NCBI GenBank assembly: GCA_028709805.1
Contig: JAQUTL010000004.1
Span: 1-64,000 of the forward strand
From: Victivallaceae bacterium
Lineage (GTDB): Bacteria; Verrucomicrobiota; Lentisphaeria; Victivallales; Victivallaceae
DNA length: 64,000 nucleotides
Direction of reading: 5' to 3'
The translations under genes were made by a program, and so were the position numbers. The notes beneath the pieces were generated by a model. The model saw only the letters and a program-made list of their open reading frames with translations. It was not told the DNA's origin and did not search any database. Positions 1 to 7,683 of this stretch are shown here, in pieces (within the stretch, counting starts at the first letter, position 1; each line of letters starts with the position of its first letter).

Positions 1-57
1 GAAAAAGTGAACTTATCATCGATTTTGTTATCAAAAGACTTGAAAATCAAATAAAGT

Positions 58-75
58 TGCTATAAATTTATAGCA
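58..75. repeat. perfect 18-bp AT-rich palindrome upstream of the GT2 fragment
   Basis: TGCTATAAATTTATAGCA reads the same on both strands, with no loop or mismatch. It lies 25 bp upstream of the truncated glycosyltransferase frame, in very AT-rich sequence. It could be an operator or a relic of a junction. The sequence does not say which, and no adjacent promoter boxes are convincing. Confidence 0.45.
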
Positions 76-100
76 TAATAACAATAATGAGAGAAACACG

Positions 101-922
101 GTGTTTCTTTCACGGATTCAGGTTATCTTTATTGACGCAGATGATGAACTTCTTCCGGACGCATTGACCATGCTTTCTTCTGTAATTGCCTCCCACCCGG
201 AATTGCCGGATGCCGTAAGCCTTATGGCGGAAACATGTTTAGAGGATATTCCCAATCGAAGTTATTCAAAAAATGGGTTGCTGTCCAACTTTCCATCTGG
301 TACGATGACAGCTCCTGGAATAACTTTTCTATCCAAGCTAAGCTGTACTAATGGCAATTTACACTCACAAAGCTGGCTTTTAGCCTGCCGTCGCGTATTT
401 ATATTGCAAAATAATCTGTTCCAACCGGAAAATTATACTTTACGTGAGGATCATGCCTGGACACCTCAGGTTTATTTTAGAGCAAAGTCAGTTGCAGTTT
501 GCAGTTTGCCAAGTTACCGCTACATAAAGCGGAGCAACTCGGCAGGAAGAGGCGATTCAGCTGTCGCGCTACGCGATGTACGACTTTCTATAAAGGACTT
601 GGCCCGCTTTTTCTGTCAATATCGCTCTGAAATGCCGCCGGATGTTCAGTCCTTTTGGGCATTGCATACGCTTAATGGATTTTTTTGGAATTTTTATCAC
701 CCATTCTATCGTAAAGCGTGTAATGCGCGGATGGTGCGTGAAGCGCTTGCGATGGCATTTGCAGACAATGCGTTCAGGCATGATTTTGCACAGGTGGAAA
801 AAGCACTGTCGGCACCCAAACGGGTTGCTTCATTTCTCATAAAACTTGAAGCGCATGGATTAAGTTTCCCAGCAGAATTATTTTTTAAATTTTATTATAT
901 AATAAAATCAATCCCCAAATAA
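101..922 (+). CDS. family 2 glycosyltransferase, N-terminally truncated
   Basis: The frame (GTG start) opens directly on the metal-binding motif of a GT-A fold family 2 glycosyltransferase (VIFIDADDELLPDAL at residues 8-22). It continues with the typical REDHAWTPQVYFRA segment near residues 113-126. Intact members have about 80 residues before the DxDD motif, carrying the N-terminal nucleotide-binding strands. Here an in-frame TAG at 71-73 and AT-rich, non-coding-looking DNA take that place. The product would therefore lack half of the donor-binding fold and is probably inactive. Its base composition is clearly more AT-rich than that of the genes downstream of 3000. It stands 17 bp before the GT8 gene in the same direction, as part of a surface-polysaccharide cluster. 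The family is clear; that it is a dead fragment is inference. Confidence 0.7.
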   Translation: MFLSRIQVIFIDADDELLPDALTMLSSVIASHPELPDAVSLMAETCLEDIPNRSYSKNGLLSNFPSGTMTAPGITFLSKLSCTNGNLHSQSWLLACRRVFILQNNLFQPENYTLREDHAWTPQVYFRAKSVAVCSLPSYRYIKRSNSAGRGDSAVALRDVRLSIKDLARFFCQYRSEMPPDVQSFWALHTLNGFFWNFYHPFYRKACNARMVREALAMAFADNAFRHDFAQVEKALSAPKRVASFLIKLEAHGLSFPAELFFKFYYIIKSIPK

Positions 923-939
923 CGAAATCGGTATAAGTC

Positions 940-1845
940 ATGAAAAGCATCAATAAAATGATGGAAAAAATCCCAATTATTTTAATCACGGACCACAATT
1001 ATGTATTGGCCACCCGTATTGCAATCCGTTCGCTGTTCAAATACAAACACATGGGAAACCGCTATGCGGTAGTGGTGCTCGGCGTATCGCTTCATCCAGG
1101 CGATGCTGAAGTCATAAAATCCGAAGGGCCAGACATTGAGGTAAGGGATTGCGATCCCGGCCGTTACAGCGATATCCAATGTCTAAATCACGTTTCTACT
1201 GCGGCGCTTTTCAAATTCGATCTTCCGCAGTTGTTTCCACAATATGACAAAGTGATCTATGTTGATTCCGATGTATTGATCCTTGACGATCTGAGTCGGT
1301 TGTATTCGTTTGATCTTGCCGGGTGCTATGCCGCTATGGTCAAGGATTACCGTGCCATGGCCATGCTCAAATTCCATGAAAAGATGCAGATTGATAATTA
1401 TTACTTTTCGGGTCTATTCGTGGCCGACCTATCGCTGTGGCGGAGAGACGGCATGACTGAAAAAATGATTGAGTTGAAACGCCACAACACCTACAACGGC
1501 TGTATGGATCAGGACGTATTCAACGTTGCTTTTGCCGGACGGATATTGACATTGCCGGTGAATTACAATTGTCCCGCCATGCTGTGGTGGGGAACTGATG
1601 CAGAGTTGTCCGCTTTTTACAGCGGAGACGAACTGTCCGTGATGCGGGAGTTAAGGGATGGCAAAATTGTGCCGGGACATATTGTGGTATTGCACTATTT
1701 CATGCGGAGCAAGCCATGGGTGTCGCTGCGCAACTCCCGTCCCATGCGTTACTGGTGGCGCTTTCTCACGCCGTCAGAGCGGGTTAAGTTGTACAGCTCG
1801 TTGATTGTGAAAAAAATCCAGAAAGTTCTTCGGTGCAACAAGTGA
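940..1845 (+). CDS. family 8 glycosyltransferase
   Basis: This is a cytoplasmic sugar transferase of the LPS or capsule type, about 300 residues, normal for GT8. The N-terminus IPIILITDHNYVLATRIAIRS fits the first strand and helix of the fold. DKVIYVDSDVLIL carries the DxD metal and UDP-sugar site. GCMDQDVFNVAF and HYFMRSKPW near the C-terminus match the usual GT8 active-site segments. The ATG at 940 is the first start; ATGs at 958 and 961 are alternatives because no strong ribosome site separates them. It overlaps the next glycosyltransferase by 13 bp, so the two are probably translated together. The acceptor and donor cannot be told from sequence. Confidence 0.85.
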   Translation: MKSINKMMEKIPIILITDHNYVLATRIAIRSLFKYKHMGNRYAVVVLGVSLHPGDAEVIKSEGPDIEVRDCDPGRYSDIQCLNHVSTAALFKFDLPQLFPQYDKVIYVDSDVLILDDLSRLYSFDLAGCYAAMVKDYRAMAMLKFHEKMQIDNYYFSGLFVADLSLWRRDGMTEKMIELKRHNTYNGCMDQDVFNVAFAGRILTLPVNYNCPAMLWWGTDAELSAFYSGDELSVMRELRDGKIVPGHIVVLHYFMRSKPWVSLRNSRPMRYWWRFLTPSERVKLYSSLIVKKIQKVLRCNK

Positions 1846-2945
1846 GTTCAGTACTTCGACCATTTTTTTCTGTCATTGTACCGGCGTGCAATGTCGGTCC
1901 TTATGTGGCGCAAATGACGGCGTCGCTCAAAGCTCAGACCGATGGAGACTTTGAGTGTATTGTGGTGGTGGAGGAGTCTTCCGACAACACCGCTGACGCG
2001 GTAAGGCGAGCAGTTGCCGGCGACCAGCGTTTTATCATTGTGGAGTCTCCCTGCTCCGGGTCGGCTTCGCAACCGCGTAATTACGGCATAGCTCATGCCG
2101 CGGGAGAGTATCTGGTTTTTCTCGACGGAGACGATTTTCTCACCCCCGATGCGCTGACGGAACTTAGGCGCGCGTCAGCAGACGCAAGTGTGGATTTGAT
2201 CGTTACCGAGGCAAAAACCTGGCGGGAAAATGCCGATGGGACACCGACGCTCCTGCCGGTAAATCAGCGGCTGGCTCCGCCGGACAAATGTTTCAAAAAC
2301 GGAGCCGATTTTCTCACCTTCGCAGTATTGAAACGGACCTTTCGTGCCGCGGTATGGTTTTATTGTGTGCGTACTTCAATGGTGCGGTCCGCAGCAATCT
2401 ATCAGCCATTTGGGAGGCTGCATCAGGACAACGTATGGTCGTATAGGGTCTGCTTGGCTGCAAATCGAATCGCCTTTACTGGAAAGGTTACCTACAATTA
2501 TCGCAAACGGTCTCACTCCGTCACCTGGAAGATCAAAACCAAGTCGGTATACGATATGGCCGCAAACGTGGTCGATGTGATTGGTGAATACCAGAAAATG
2601 TGCGCATCTGGAGCGACTCCGGAGGAGCTTACTGCAATATCGTACTATTTTTCTTTTATTTTTTCCGTGTCTTTTCTGCATGTTGGAGTGTTTGCCGCCA
2701 TTCCTTACGCTGAATGCAGAAAGGCGCTTGCTTCGGCGGTGTCCGCTCAAGATTCATGGCGGCTGATCGGCGGCATGTTACAGCGGATAAGACTGTCGCG
2801 CCGGATTGAAGCTTATTTATTGCGATGTTCTCTTTTCCCCGGTTGTTTTGTGCTGTTCTGCCTGATCGCCCGCGGCTGGATGTTCGGGCGGAACCTGTAC
2901 TCCCGTTTAAAAAAACTAAACCGGCTGAAAGGTAATTCTCGATGA
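1833..2945 (+). CDS. family 2 glycosyltransferase
   Basis: This is a complete GT-A fold transferase of 370 residues. FFSVIVPACNVGPYVAQM opens the nucleotide-binding domain, the Gln-Pro-Arg-Asn-Tyr-Gly segment follows, and AGEYLVFLDGDDFLTPDAL contains the DGDD metal motif. The C-terminal third is hydrophobic (around residues 265-350) and could sit on the membrane. It overlaps the GT8 gene by 13 bp upstream. Its stop overlaps the ATG of the flippase remnant (ATGA at 2942), so this is one transcriptional unit for glycan building blocks. The substrate is unknown. Base composition is intermediate between the AT-rich start of the window and the GC-rich remainder. Confidence 0.85.
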   Translation: MQQVSSVLRPFFSVIVPACNVGPYVAQMTASLKAQTDGDFECIVVVEESSDNTADAVRRAVAGDQRFIIVESPCSGSASQPRNYGIAHAAGEYLVFLDGDDFLTPDALTELRRASADASVDLIVTEAKTWRENADGTPTLLPVNQRLAPPDKCFKNGADFLTFAVLKRTFRAAVWFYCVRTSMVRSAAIYQPFGRLHQDNVWSYRVCLAANRIAFTGKVTYNYRKRSHSVTWKIKTKSVYDMAANVVDVIGEYQKMCASGATPEELTAISYYFSFIFSVSFLHVGVFAAIPYAECRKALASAVSAQDSWRLIGGMLQRIRLSRRIEAYLLRCSLFPGCFVLFCLIARGWMFGRNLYSRLKKLNRLKGNSR

Positions 2946-4016
2946 AGACGCCGGTTATCAAGAACACGGTCACCAACTATCTGTTGGTGATTGCCGGATT
3001 GCTGCAGGGGATCTTCGTCACCCAGCTGGATGATCCGCAGTCTCGGCAACGAATATTACGGTATCTGGGGCGTGCTTTGGAGCTTCTTTATGTATGGGCT
3101 GCTGCTTGATTTCGGCCTCGGCGTCACTGCGCAGAAGTACACAGCATCCAACCTCTGGCCGCGCGACCTCAAACGCTACAACATGGTGCTCTCCGCTATC
3201 TTCAGCTTTCACGCCGCGATGTCGCTGTTAATCATTGCCGCCTCGTGTGTTTTGGCCTTCGTTGCTCCCCGGCTGTTCAGCGTCTCCGATCCGGAAATGA
3301 TTACCTACTGCCGTCAATGTCTGCGGCTATTCGGCTTCGGCGCGGCGTTGGTTTTTCCAACCGGGATATTCTCGGAAATCGTGGTCAGAATGCGTGCGCT
3401 CTATCTGCGCAACTATGTGCTGGTCACCGGCAAGATGATTGAGCTGATCGGGGTGTTGCTTATCCTCGGCTTCGGCGGCCGTCTAAGGGGGCTGATCGTC
3501 TTCAATATTGCAATGATGCTGGCGATAAATCTCACCTTGGCCGTCATTGTGGTGCGGCGCATTCACGGGTTCCGGCTGCATCGGCATGTCAACCGGGCGA
3601 TTCTGCGGGAAATCATCCGCTTCAGCGGCTACATGTATGTGGTTTCGCTTTTCCGGCTGATGACGAACAACCACAGCCGACCGTTGATCTCGGCATTCTG
3701 CGACCTGAACAGCGCCGGAGTGTTCCAGATCGCCAGCCGCTTTCCCGCTCTCTGCGTGCAGTTCACAAGCCAATATCAGGAGAACGTCTCTCCGATAACC
3801 GCCGGACTGTACGCCGATGGCAAAATGGTGAGGCAGGCTACCTCTACCCACCGGAGAATGTGGCGCTTTACTCTGGGAAACACCGTGGGGGACGCGAAGA
3901 GTTTGGTTTCTCTCCAGCGGGTAAAGCACATAGTTTACCATCAAATTTACGCCCGAAAACGAAAAAGCCGACCAGTGGTCTGGCCGGCTGAGAATCAAAA
4001 AAAATGGTGGGCGTGA
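2942..4016 (+). pseudogene. polysaccharide flippase (Wzx/MATE-like), frameshifted and 3'-truncated
   Basis: An ATG at 2942 starts MKTPVIKNTVTNYLLVIAG..., the first membrane helix of an oligosaccharide-lipid flippase. The frame is lost near 3021-3032. Family-like sequence (IRSLGNEYYGIWGVLWS) resumes one frame over and runs through several membrane helices to about 3880. It then changes to a non-membrane, low-quality tail that ends inside the tRNA gene at 4016. Only about 310 of the usual 450-500 residues remain. The gene therefore carries two lesions, an internal frameshift and a missing C-terminal third. A sequencing error could explain the first but not the second. Intact relatives move undecaprenyl-linked repeat units across the inner membrane. 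Confidence 0.75.
3961..3989 (-). terminator. intrinsic terminator of tRNA-Val
   Basis: Read on the minus strand, a 10-bp stem (AGCCGGCCAG with CTGGTCGGCT, one G-U pair) with an ACCA loop is followed by TTTTT. It begins 16 nt past the encoded CCA end of the tRNA. Confidence 0.7.
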
Positions 4017-4081
4017 AAGGACTCGAACCTTCGACTTCAACGATGTGAACGTTGCGCTCTAACCAACTGAGCTACACGCCC
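4005..4081 (-). tRNA. tRNA-Val (anticodon CAC)
   Basis: The minus strand gives a complete cloverleaf. The acceptor GGGCGTG pairs with CACGCCC, the D-arm is GCTC/GAGC, and the anticodon stem CAACG/CGTTG holds loop TTCACAT, so the anticodon is CAC and reads GUG. The T-arm is GAAGG-TTCGAGT-CCTTT. The discriminator is A and the CCA end is encoded at 4005-4007. A near-perfect promoter (4094-4121) and a terminator (3961-3989) flank it, so it is a stand-alone transcription unit. Its 3' end abuts the broken polysaccharide cluster. Confidence 0.93.
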
Positions 4082-4093
4082 TATACTTTTTCT

Positions 4094-4121
4094 AATATAC
4101 ACCGCAATCGGAAAATGTCAA
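4094..4121 (-). promoter_or_regulatory. tRNA-Val promoter
   Basis: On the minus strand TTGACA, a 16-bp spacer and TATATT lie 12 bp upstream of the mature tRNA 5' end. The -35 is a perfect consensus match. Confidence 0.8.
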
Positions 4122-4128
4122 GCCAATC

Positions 4129-5019
4129 TCACCGCGCCGGTTCGTTTTTTTCAACCGCCAACAGCTTCAACGGCTCGGTGTGAATCGTTGCATCTATCCC
4201 CATCCCGTGCTTCAGCTCATACTGGATCAACTCCGCCATCGCATGCGCCCGGAACAACGACCAGTCGCCGGGCAGCCGGATGTGAAACGTCAACTCCCGA
4301 TGCTCGCCGTATGTGTGCAGATGAAAATGATGCGCCTCAACCGTCTCGCCGGCCAACCGGTGACAGATGTCTTCAACCTTTTCCGTCAGATCATCCGACG
4401 GCGGCTCGCCCAGCAGCGGATTGACCGCGCTGCGCAGCACCTCCACACTCGAATACAATATCATCAGCGACACCAGAATACTCAATACGCCGTCCAGCCA
4501 CCAGAATCCGCCGCCAAACGCCAGTCCGATCAAAATCACCAGCGAACTCAACGCATCGCTCCGATGGTGTATGCCGTCCGCCTTAAGCGACTTCAAGTCA
4601 TTTTTTCTGGCGCAGAAAAACGCAAACTGCGCCATCGCCTCCTTCACCACCACGGTGACAATCATGATGACATAGGCCGAAACACCGTACTCGGCCGGCC
4701 GATGATGCAACAGCCGGTTGATGCCGTCGGTGGTGAAATTCAACGCCACCACCGCCAGCAGCACACCGATTATGATCGCCGCAATCAGCTCGGCCCGGCC
4801 GTGTCCGTACGGATGAAGCGTGTCGGCTTTCTTCCCGGACACCTTAAGCCCGACCAGAAAAATAATACTGGTCAGCGAATCGCTCAGCGTATGCCAGGCG
4901 TCGGCCATGATCGCCGACGAGCGGCAGGACACCGCAACGTATATCTTCGCCCCGGCCAACAACACGTTTCCGACTATCGACGACATGCCGGCGATGCCGG
5001 CCAGTTTCGTTCCATCCAT
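4129..5019 (-). CDS. cation diffusion facilitator (CDF) metal transporter
   Basis: This inner-membrane divalent-cation/proton antiporter exports Zn, Mn, Fe or similar metals. The 296 residues match the family length. Metal-site motifs in the membrane part are ADAWHTLSD (H43xxxD47) and HHRSDALSS (H151xxxD155). DTLHPYGHGRAE is the conserved loop between helices 2 and 3. A cytoplasmic C-terminal domain from about residue 205 carries HHFHLHTYGEHREL, typical of the metal-sensing ferredoxin-like fold. It begins 37 bp after guaB on the same strand and has no promoter of its own that I can see, so it may be read through from guaB. The metal cannot be assigned from the motif alone. Confidence 0.9.
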   Translation of the reverse strand: MDGTKLAGIAGMSSIVGNVLLAGAKIYVAVSCRSSAIMADAWHTLSDSLTSIIFLVGLKVSGKKADTLHPYGHGRAELIAAIIIGVLLAVVALNFTTDGINRLLHHRPAEYGVSAYVIMIVTVVVKEAMAQFAFFCARKNDLKSLKADGIHHRSDALSSLVILIGLAFGGGFWWLDGVLSILVSLMILYSSVEVLRSAVNPLLGEPPSDDLTEKVEDICHRLAGETVEAHHFHLHTYGEHRELTFHIRLPGDWSLFRAHAMAELIQYELKHGMGIDATIHTEPLKLLAVEKNEPAR

Positions 5020-5055
5020 CTTACGCGGCCCCGCCGCATCTCAAATTAAAATATC

Positions 5056-6558
5056 CTAATTGCTGCTGCTGTAGTTCGGCGCGTCCTTGAGCATCGTCAC
5101 ATCATGCGGATGCGCCTCGCGCAAACCGGCGGTGGAAACCCGGATTGCCTTGGCCGTCTCCTGAAGCTCGGCAATCGTCCGGGCGCCGCAGTATCCGAGG
5201 CTGTAGCGGAGTCCGCCGGTGAACTGGAAGATCACGTCACCGACCGGACCGCGGAACGGCACCAGCCCTTCAATGCCTTGCGGCACCAGTTTCTTGTCGT
5301 CATCCACATCGCTTTGGCCGTAGCGCTCGCGGCTGGCCTTGCCGGTCTTCATGGCTTCCAGACTGCCCATGCCGCGATAAATCACGTAGCGCCGCCCCTG
5401 ATGCAGCGTTACTTCGCCGGTGCTCTCGGTGGTGCCGGCCAGCGCCGACCCCATCATGACCGAAGATGCGCCGAACGCCAGAGCCTTCGCCACGTCTCCG
5501 GACTGCTTGATGCCGCCGTCCGCGATCACCGGTATGTCCTGCCCGACCGCGCGGGAAACTTCATAAACCGCCGTGACCTGCGGGATTCCGACGCCGGCCA
5601 CCACACGGGTGGTGCAGATCGATCCCGGACCGATGCCGACCTTGATTGCGTCCACTCCGGCGTCCGCCAGCGATTTCGCGGCCTCGGCGGTGGCAATATT
5701 GCCGGCCACCAGATCGACGTCATCGCCATAATTGGCCTTGACCCAGCGGGCGGTTTCGATCACACCCTTGCTGTGGCCGTGTGCGGTGTCCAAAACCAGT
5801 ACATCGACTCCGGCGTAAACCAGCGCCTCAATGCGCTCCTCGTCATACGGGCCGATGCCGGCGGCGCAGCGCAGCTGATGGCGGCTGTCGCGGTTATAGT
5901 CGGGATTCTCGTGTTCGATCAGGCTCTTGATGTCCTGATAGCTGTAAAGTCCGGTCAGAACGCCGTTTTTATCCAGCACCGGCAGTTTGCCGATTTTATG
6001 GGCGGTCATCAACTTGTAGGCGTCGATCATGGAAATCGAGTCGGGGGCGGTGATGACGTTGCGCTCCATGATGTCGGAGACTTTGACCGAATAGTCGGTC
6101 AGAAACTTTATGTCGCGCCCGGCGATCAAACCGAGAACGCGCCCCTGACGATCCACAATCGGGAACCCGGAGAAGTTGTAATGCTGCTCGCTCTTGGTCC
6201 GCATGATGTCTTCGATGGTGTGTTCGGGAGAGAACACCACCGGCGACTTGATCATGCCGTTGAGATACAGTTTCACCTTCCGCACCTCTTCGCTCTGCCG
6301 CTCCACCGAAAGGTTCTTGTGGATCACGCCGATGCCGCCGAGCCGCGCCATGGCGATCGCCATCGCGCTTTCAGTCACGGTGTCCATGGCGGCGGAGACA
6401 AAAGGAATATTCAGCGTAACATTGCGGGTGAATCTGGTGGCGACACTGGACTCGGAGGGCAGGAAGTCGGCATACTGGGTAACCAGGGAAATGTCGTCGA
6501 AGGTCAACCCCTCGTACTTGAAATTCTTCATCAGATCATCGATATAGGGACTGAACAT
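5056..6558 (-). CDS. guaB: inosine-5'-monophosphate dehydrogenase
   Basis: It oxidises IMP to XMP with NAD+, the committed step of guanine nucleotide synthesis, in the cytoplasm. The 500-residue protein has the normal layout. The TIM barrel starts at about residue 17 ([11 protein letters not shown]), two CBS domains are inserted at about 104-217, and the catalytic loop [11 protein letters not shown] has Cys315. The active-site flap follows (KASRERYGQ). The ATG at 6558 is preceded by a strong GAGGAGGT site at good spacing. A TTGAAT-16-TATATT promoter sits at 6611-6638. No guaA is next to it; the CDF transporter follows. Confidence 0.96.
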   Translation of the reverse strand: MFSPYIDDLMKNFKYEGLTFDDISLVTQYADFLPSESSVATRFTRNVTLNIPFVSAAMDTVTESAMAIAMARLGGIGVIHKNLSVERQSEEVRKVKLYLNGMIKSPVVFSPEHTIEDIMRTKSEQHYNFSGFPIVDRQGRVLGLIAGRDIKFLTDYSVKVSDIMERNVITAPDSISMIDAYKLMTAHKIGKLPVLDKNGVLTGLYSYQDIKSLIEHENPDYNRDSRHQLRCAAGIGPYDEERIEALVYAGVDVLVLDTAHGHSKGVIETARWVKANYGDDVDLVAGNIATAEAAKSLADAGVDAIKVGIGPGSICTTRVVAGVGIPQVTAVYEVSRAVGQDIPVIADGGIKQSGDVAKALAFGASSVMMGSALAGTTESTGEVTLHQGRRYVIYRGMGSLEAMKTGKASRERYGQSDVDDDKKLVPQGIEGLVPFRGPVGDVIFQFTGGLRYSLGYCGARTIAELQETAKAIRVSTAGLREAHPHDVTMLKDAPNYSSSN

Positions 6559-6610
6559 GGCCGGACCTCCTCGTCTGGTAAAATTGTTTTTGCGTACAAC
6601 TTACCAATTA

Positions 6611-6638
6611 AATATAACCCTTTTTGCGATTCATTCAA
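6611..6638 (-). promoter_or_regulatory. guaB promoter
   Basis: On the minus strand TTGAAT, a 16-bp spacer and TATATT lie about 50 bp upstream of the guaB ATG. This is the same architecture as the tRNA-Val promoter. Confidence 0.7.
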
Positions 6639-6801
6639 GTCCGGAATGTGAAAAAACGGAAAAAAAGTGCCGCAGTGCCGGATGCGCGGTTGTCCACTCC
6701 CGTTTTTCGCCGAGCCCATGTTGTGAACGTCGGCCCCCCTCACGCATTGCCGCTTGACCGTTCCGCGCCGCAGAACCGGGGACACCCCGCGGCGGAGCGG
6801 C

Positions 6802-7491
6802 TCAGTCGGTCACTTGGCGGTGCGCATCAAGATATAAGCATATTTCTTCGCGCGGCGCACGGCGGCGCAGCAGCGCAAGAAAATCGTCCTGCGAAGCAAA
6901 ATAACCGATGCGCTGGAGCATCTGCAGATGGGTCCGCCGGTTGGCGCTGAGCATGATGAACAGCACGGAAACCGGGACGCGGTCCAGCGCCTTGAAGTCC
7001 ACCGGCGTGCGCAGAAACGCAATGGACACCCGTTCGTCGGCCTCATCATCAAGCACCGGGTTGCGGGCGTGCGGAACGGCGATGCCGGCGCCGATGGCGG
7101 TGGAAATAACTTTTTCACGCTCCTGCATCAACTCAATGAGTTTCTGGCGGTCGCACGAATCCGGCAGATGCATCATGCCGACCGCGGCCGCGATCGCCTG
7201 TGCCGGCAGTTCGCCGGGAACCTGATAGAATATGCCGCCGCGCACAACCAGATCGACCAGGCCGCGGCCGGATCGCGGCGGCGGAACGGCGACACTGCGT
7301 TCGGCAAGCCGCTGCCGGGCGCTGTCGCGGTGGGCGCGCATCCACTCGGAAATATCGTCTTCGGAAAAAACCGCCCGCCCGTCGGCAAACGAACACGGGA
7401 ACCGGTCGTGATCGACCCAGCGGTTCAACGTATCCTCCGACACATTAAGCATCTTCGCCACTTCTTCGATTTTCAGCATTCTTCCGGGCAT
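6802..7491 (-). CDS. helix-turn-helix / PTS EIIA-domain fusion regulator
   Basis: A MerR/excisionase-type DNA-binding domain at residues 1-65 (MLKIEEVAKMLNVSEDTLNRW) is fused to a PtsN-like phosphotransferase EIIA domain (about 80-229). The phospho-acceptor is His141 in AIGAGIAVPHARNP. The protein probably senses PTS phosphorylation state and acts on DNA. No EI, HPr or EIIB/C gene is in the window. I chose the ATG at 7491 because AGAAGGA precedes it and because the promoter (7527-7555) lies inside the longer reading frame that begins at 7548. It is transcribed divergently from carB. The target is unknown. Confidence 0.8.
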   Translation of the reverse strand: MPGRMLKIEEVAKMLNVSEDTLNRWVDHDRFPCSFADGRAVFSEDDISEWMRAHRDSARQRLAERSVAVPPPRSGRGLVDLVVRGGIFYQVPGELPAQAIAAAVGMMHLPDSCDRQKLIELMQEREKVISTAIGAGIAVPHARNPVLDDEADERVSIAFLRTPVDFKALDRVPVSVLFIMLSANRRTHLQMLQRIGYFASQDDFLALLRRRAPREEICLYLDAHRQVTD

Positions 7492-7526
7492 GACGTTCCG
7501 TCCTTCTCTGGCTGTATTGTTCCAAT

Positions 7527-7555
7527 AATATACCACCGGAAGCGTCAAAGCTCAA
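7527..7555 (-). promoter_or_regulatory. promoter of the HTH-EIIA gene
   Basis: On the minus strand TTGAGC, a 17-bp spacer and TATATT predict a start of transcription near 7520. This rules out translation from 7548. Confidence 0.6.
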
Positions 7556-7605
7556 ATTATCCGCCGCCATTTTTCGGCATATATTTTAAAAATAATGGAT
7601 TTTAC

Positions 7606-7634
7606 TTGACGAAAACGTTTTTCAGGAGTAAATT
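7606..7634 (+). promoter_or_regulatory. carB promoter
   Basis: TTGACG, a 17-bp spacer and TAAATT lie about 50 bp before the carB ATG. A GAGAGGCAGGA ribosome site and a run of nine T bases sit between promoter and start. Confidence 0.65.
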
Positions 7635-7683
7635 ACTATTGTATTTTTGTGAACGAAAAACAAGAGAGGCAGGATTTTTTTTT

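Noticed and set aside
5104-6651. Long plus-strand open frame (about 515 codons) opposite guaB
   Set aside because: Antisense to a certain gene, composition typical of GC-rich shadow frames, no ribosome site, no recognisable motif.
6928-7683. N-terminal extension of the carB frame
   Set aside because: It crosses the divergent HTH-EIIA gene and the carB promoter; the family N-terminus starts at 7684.
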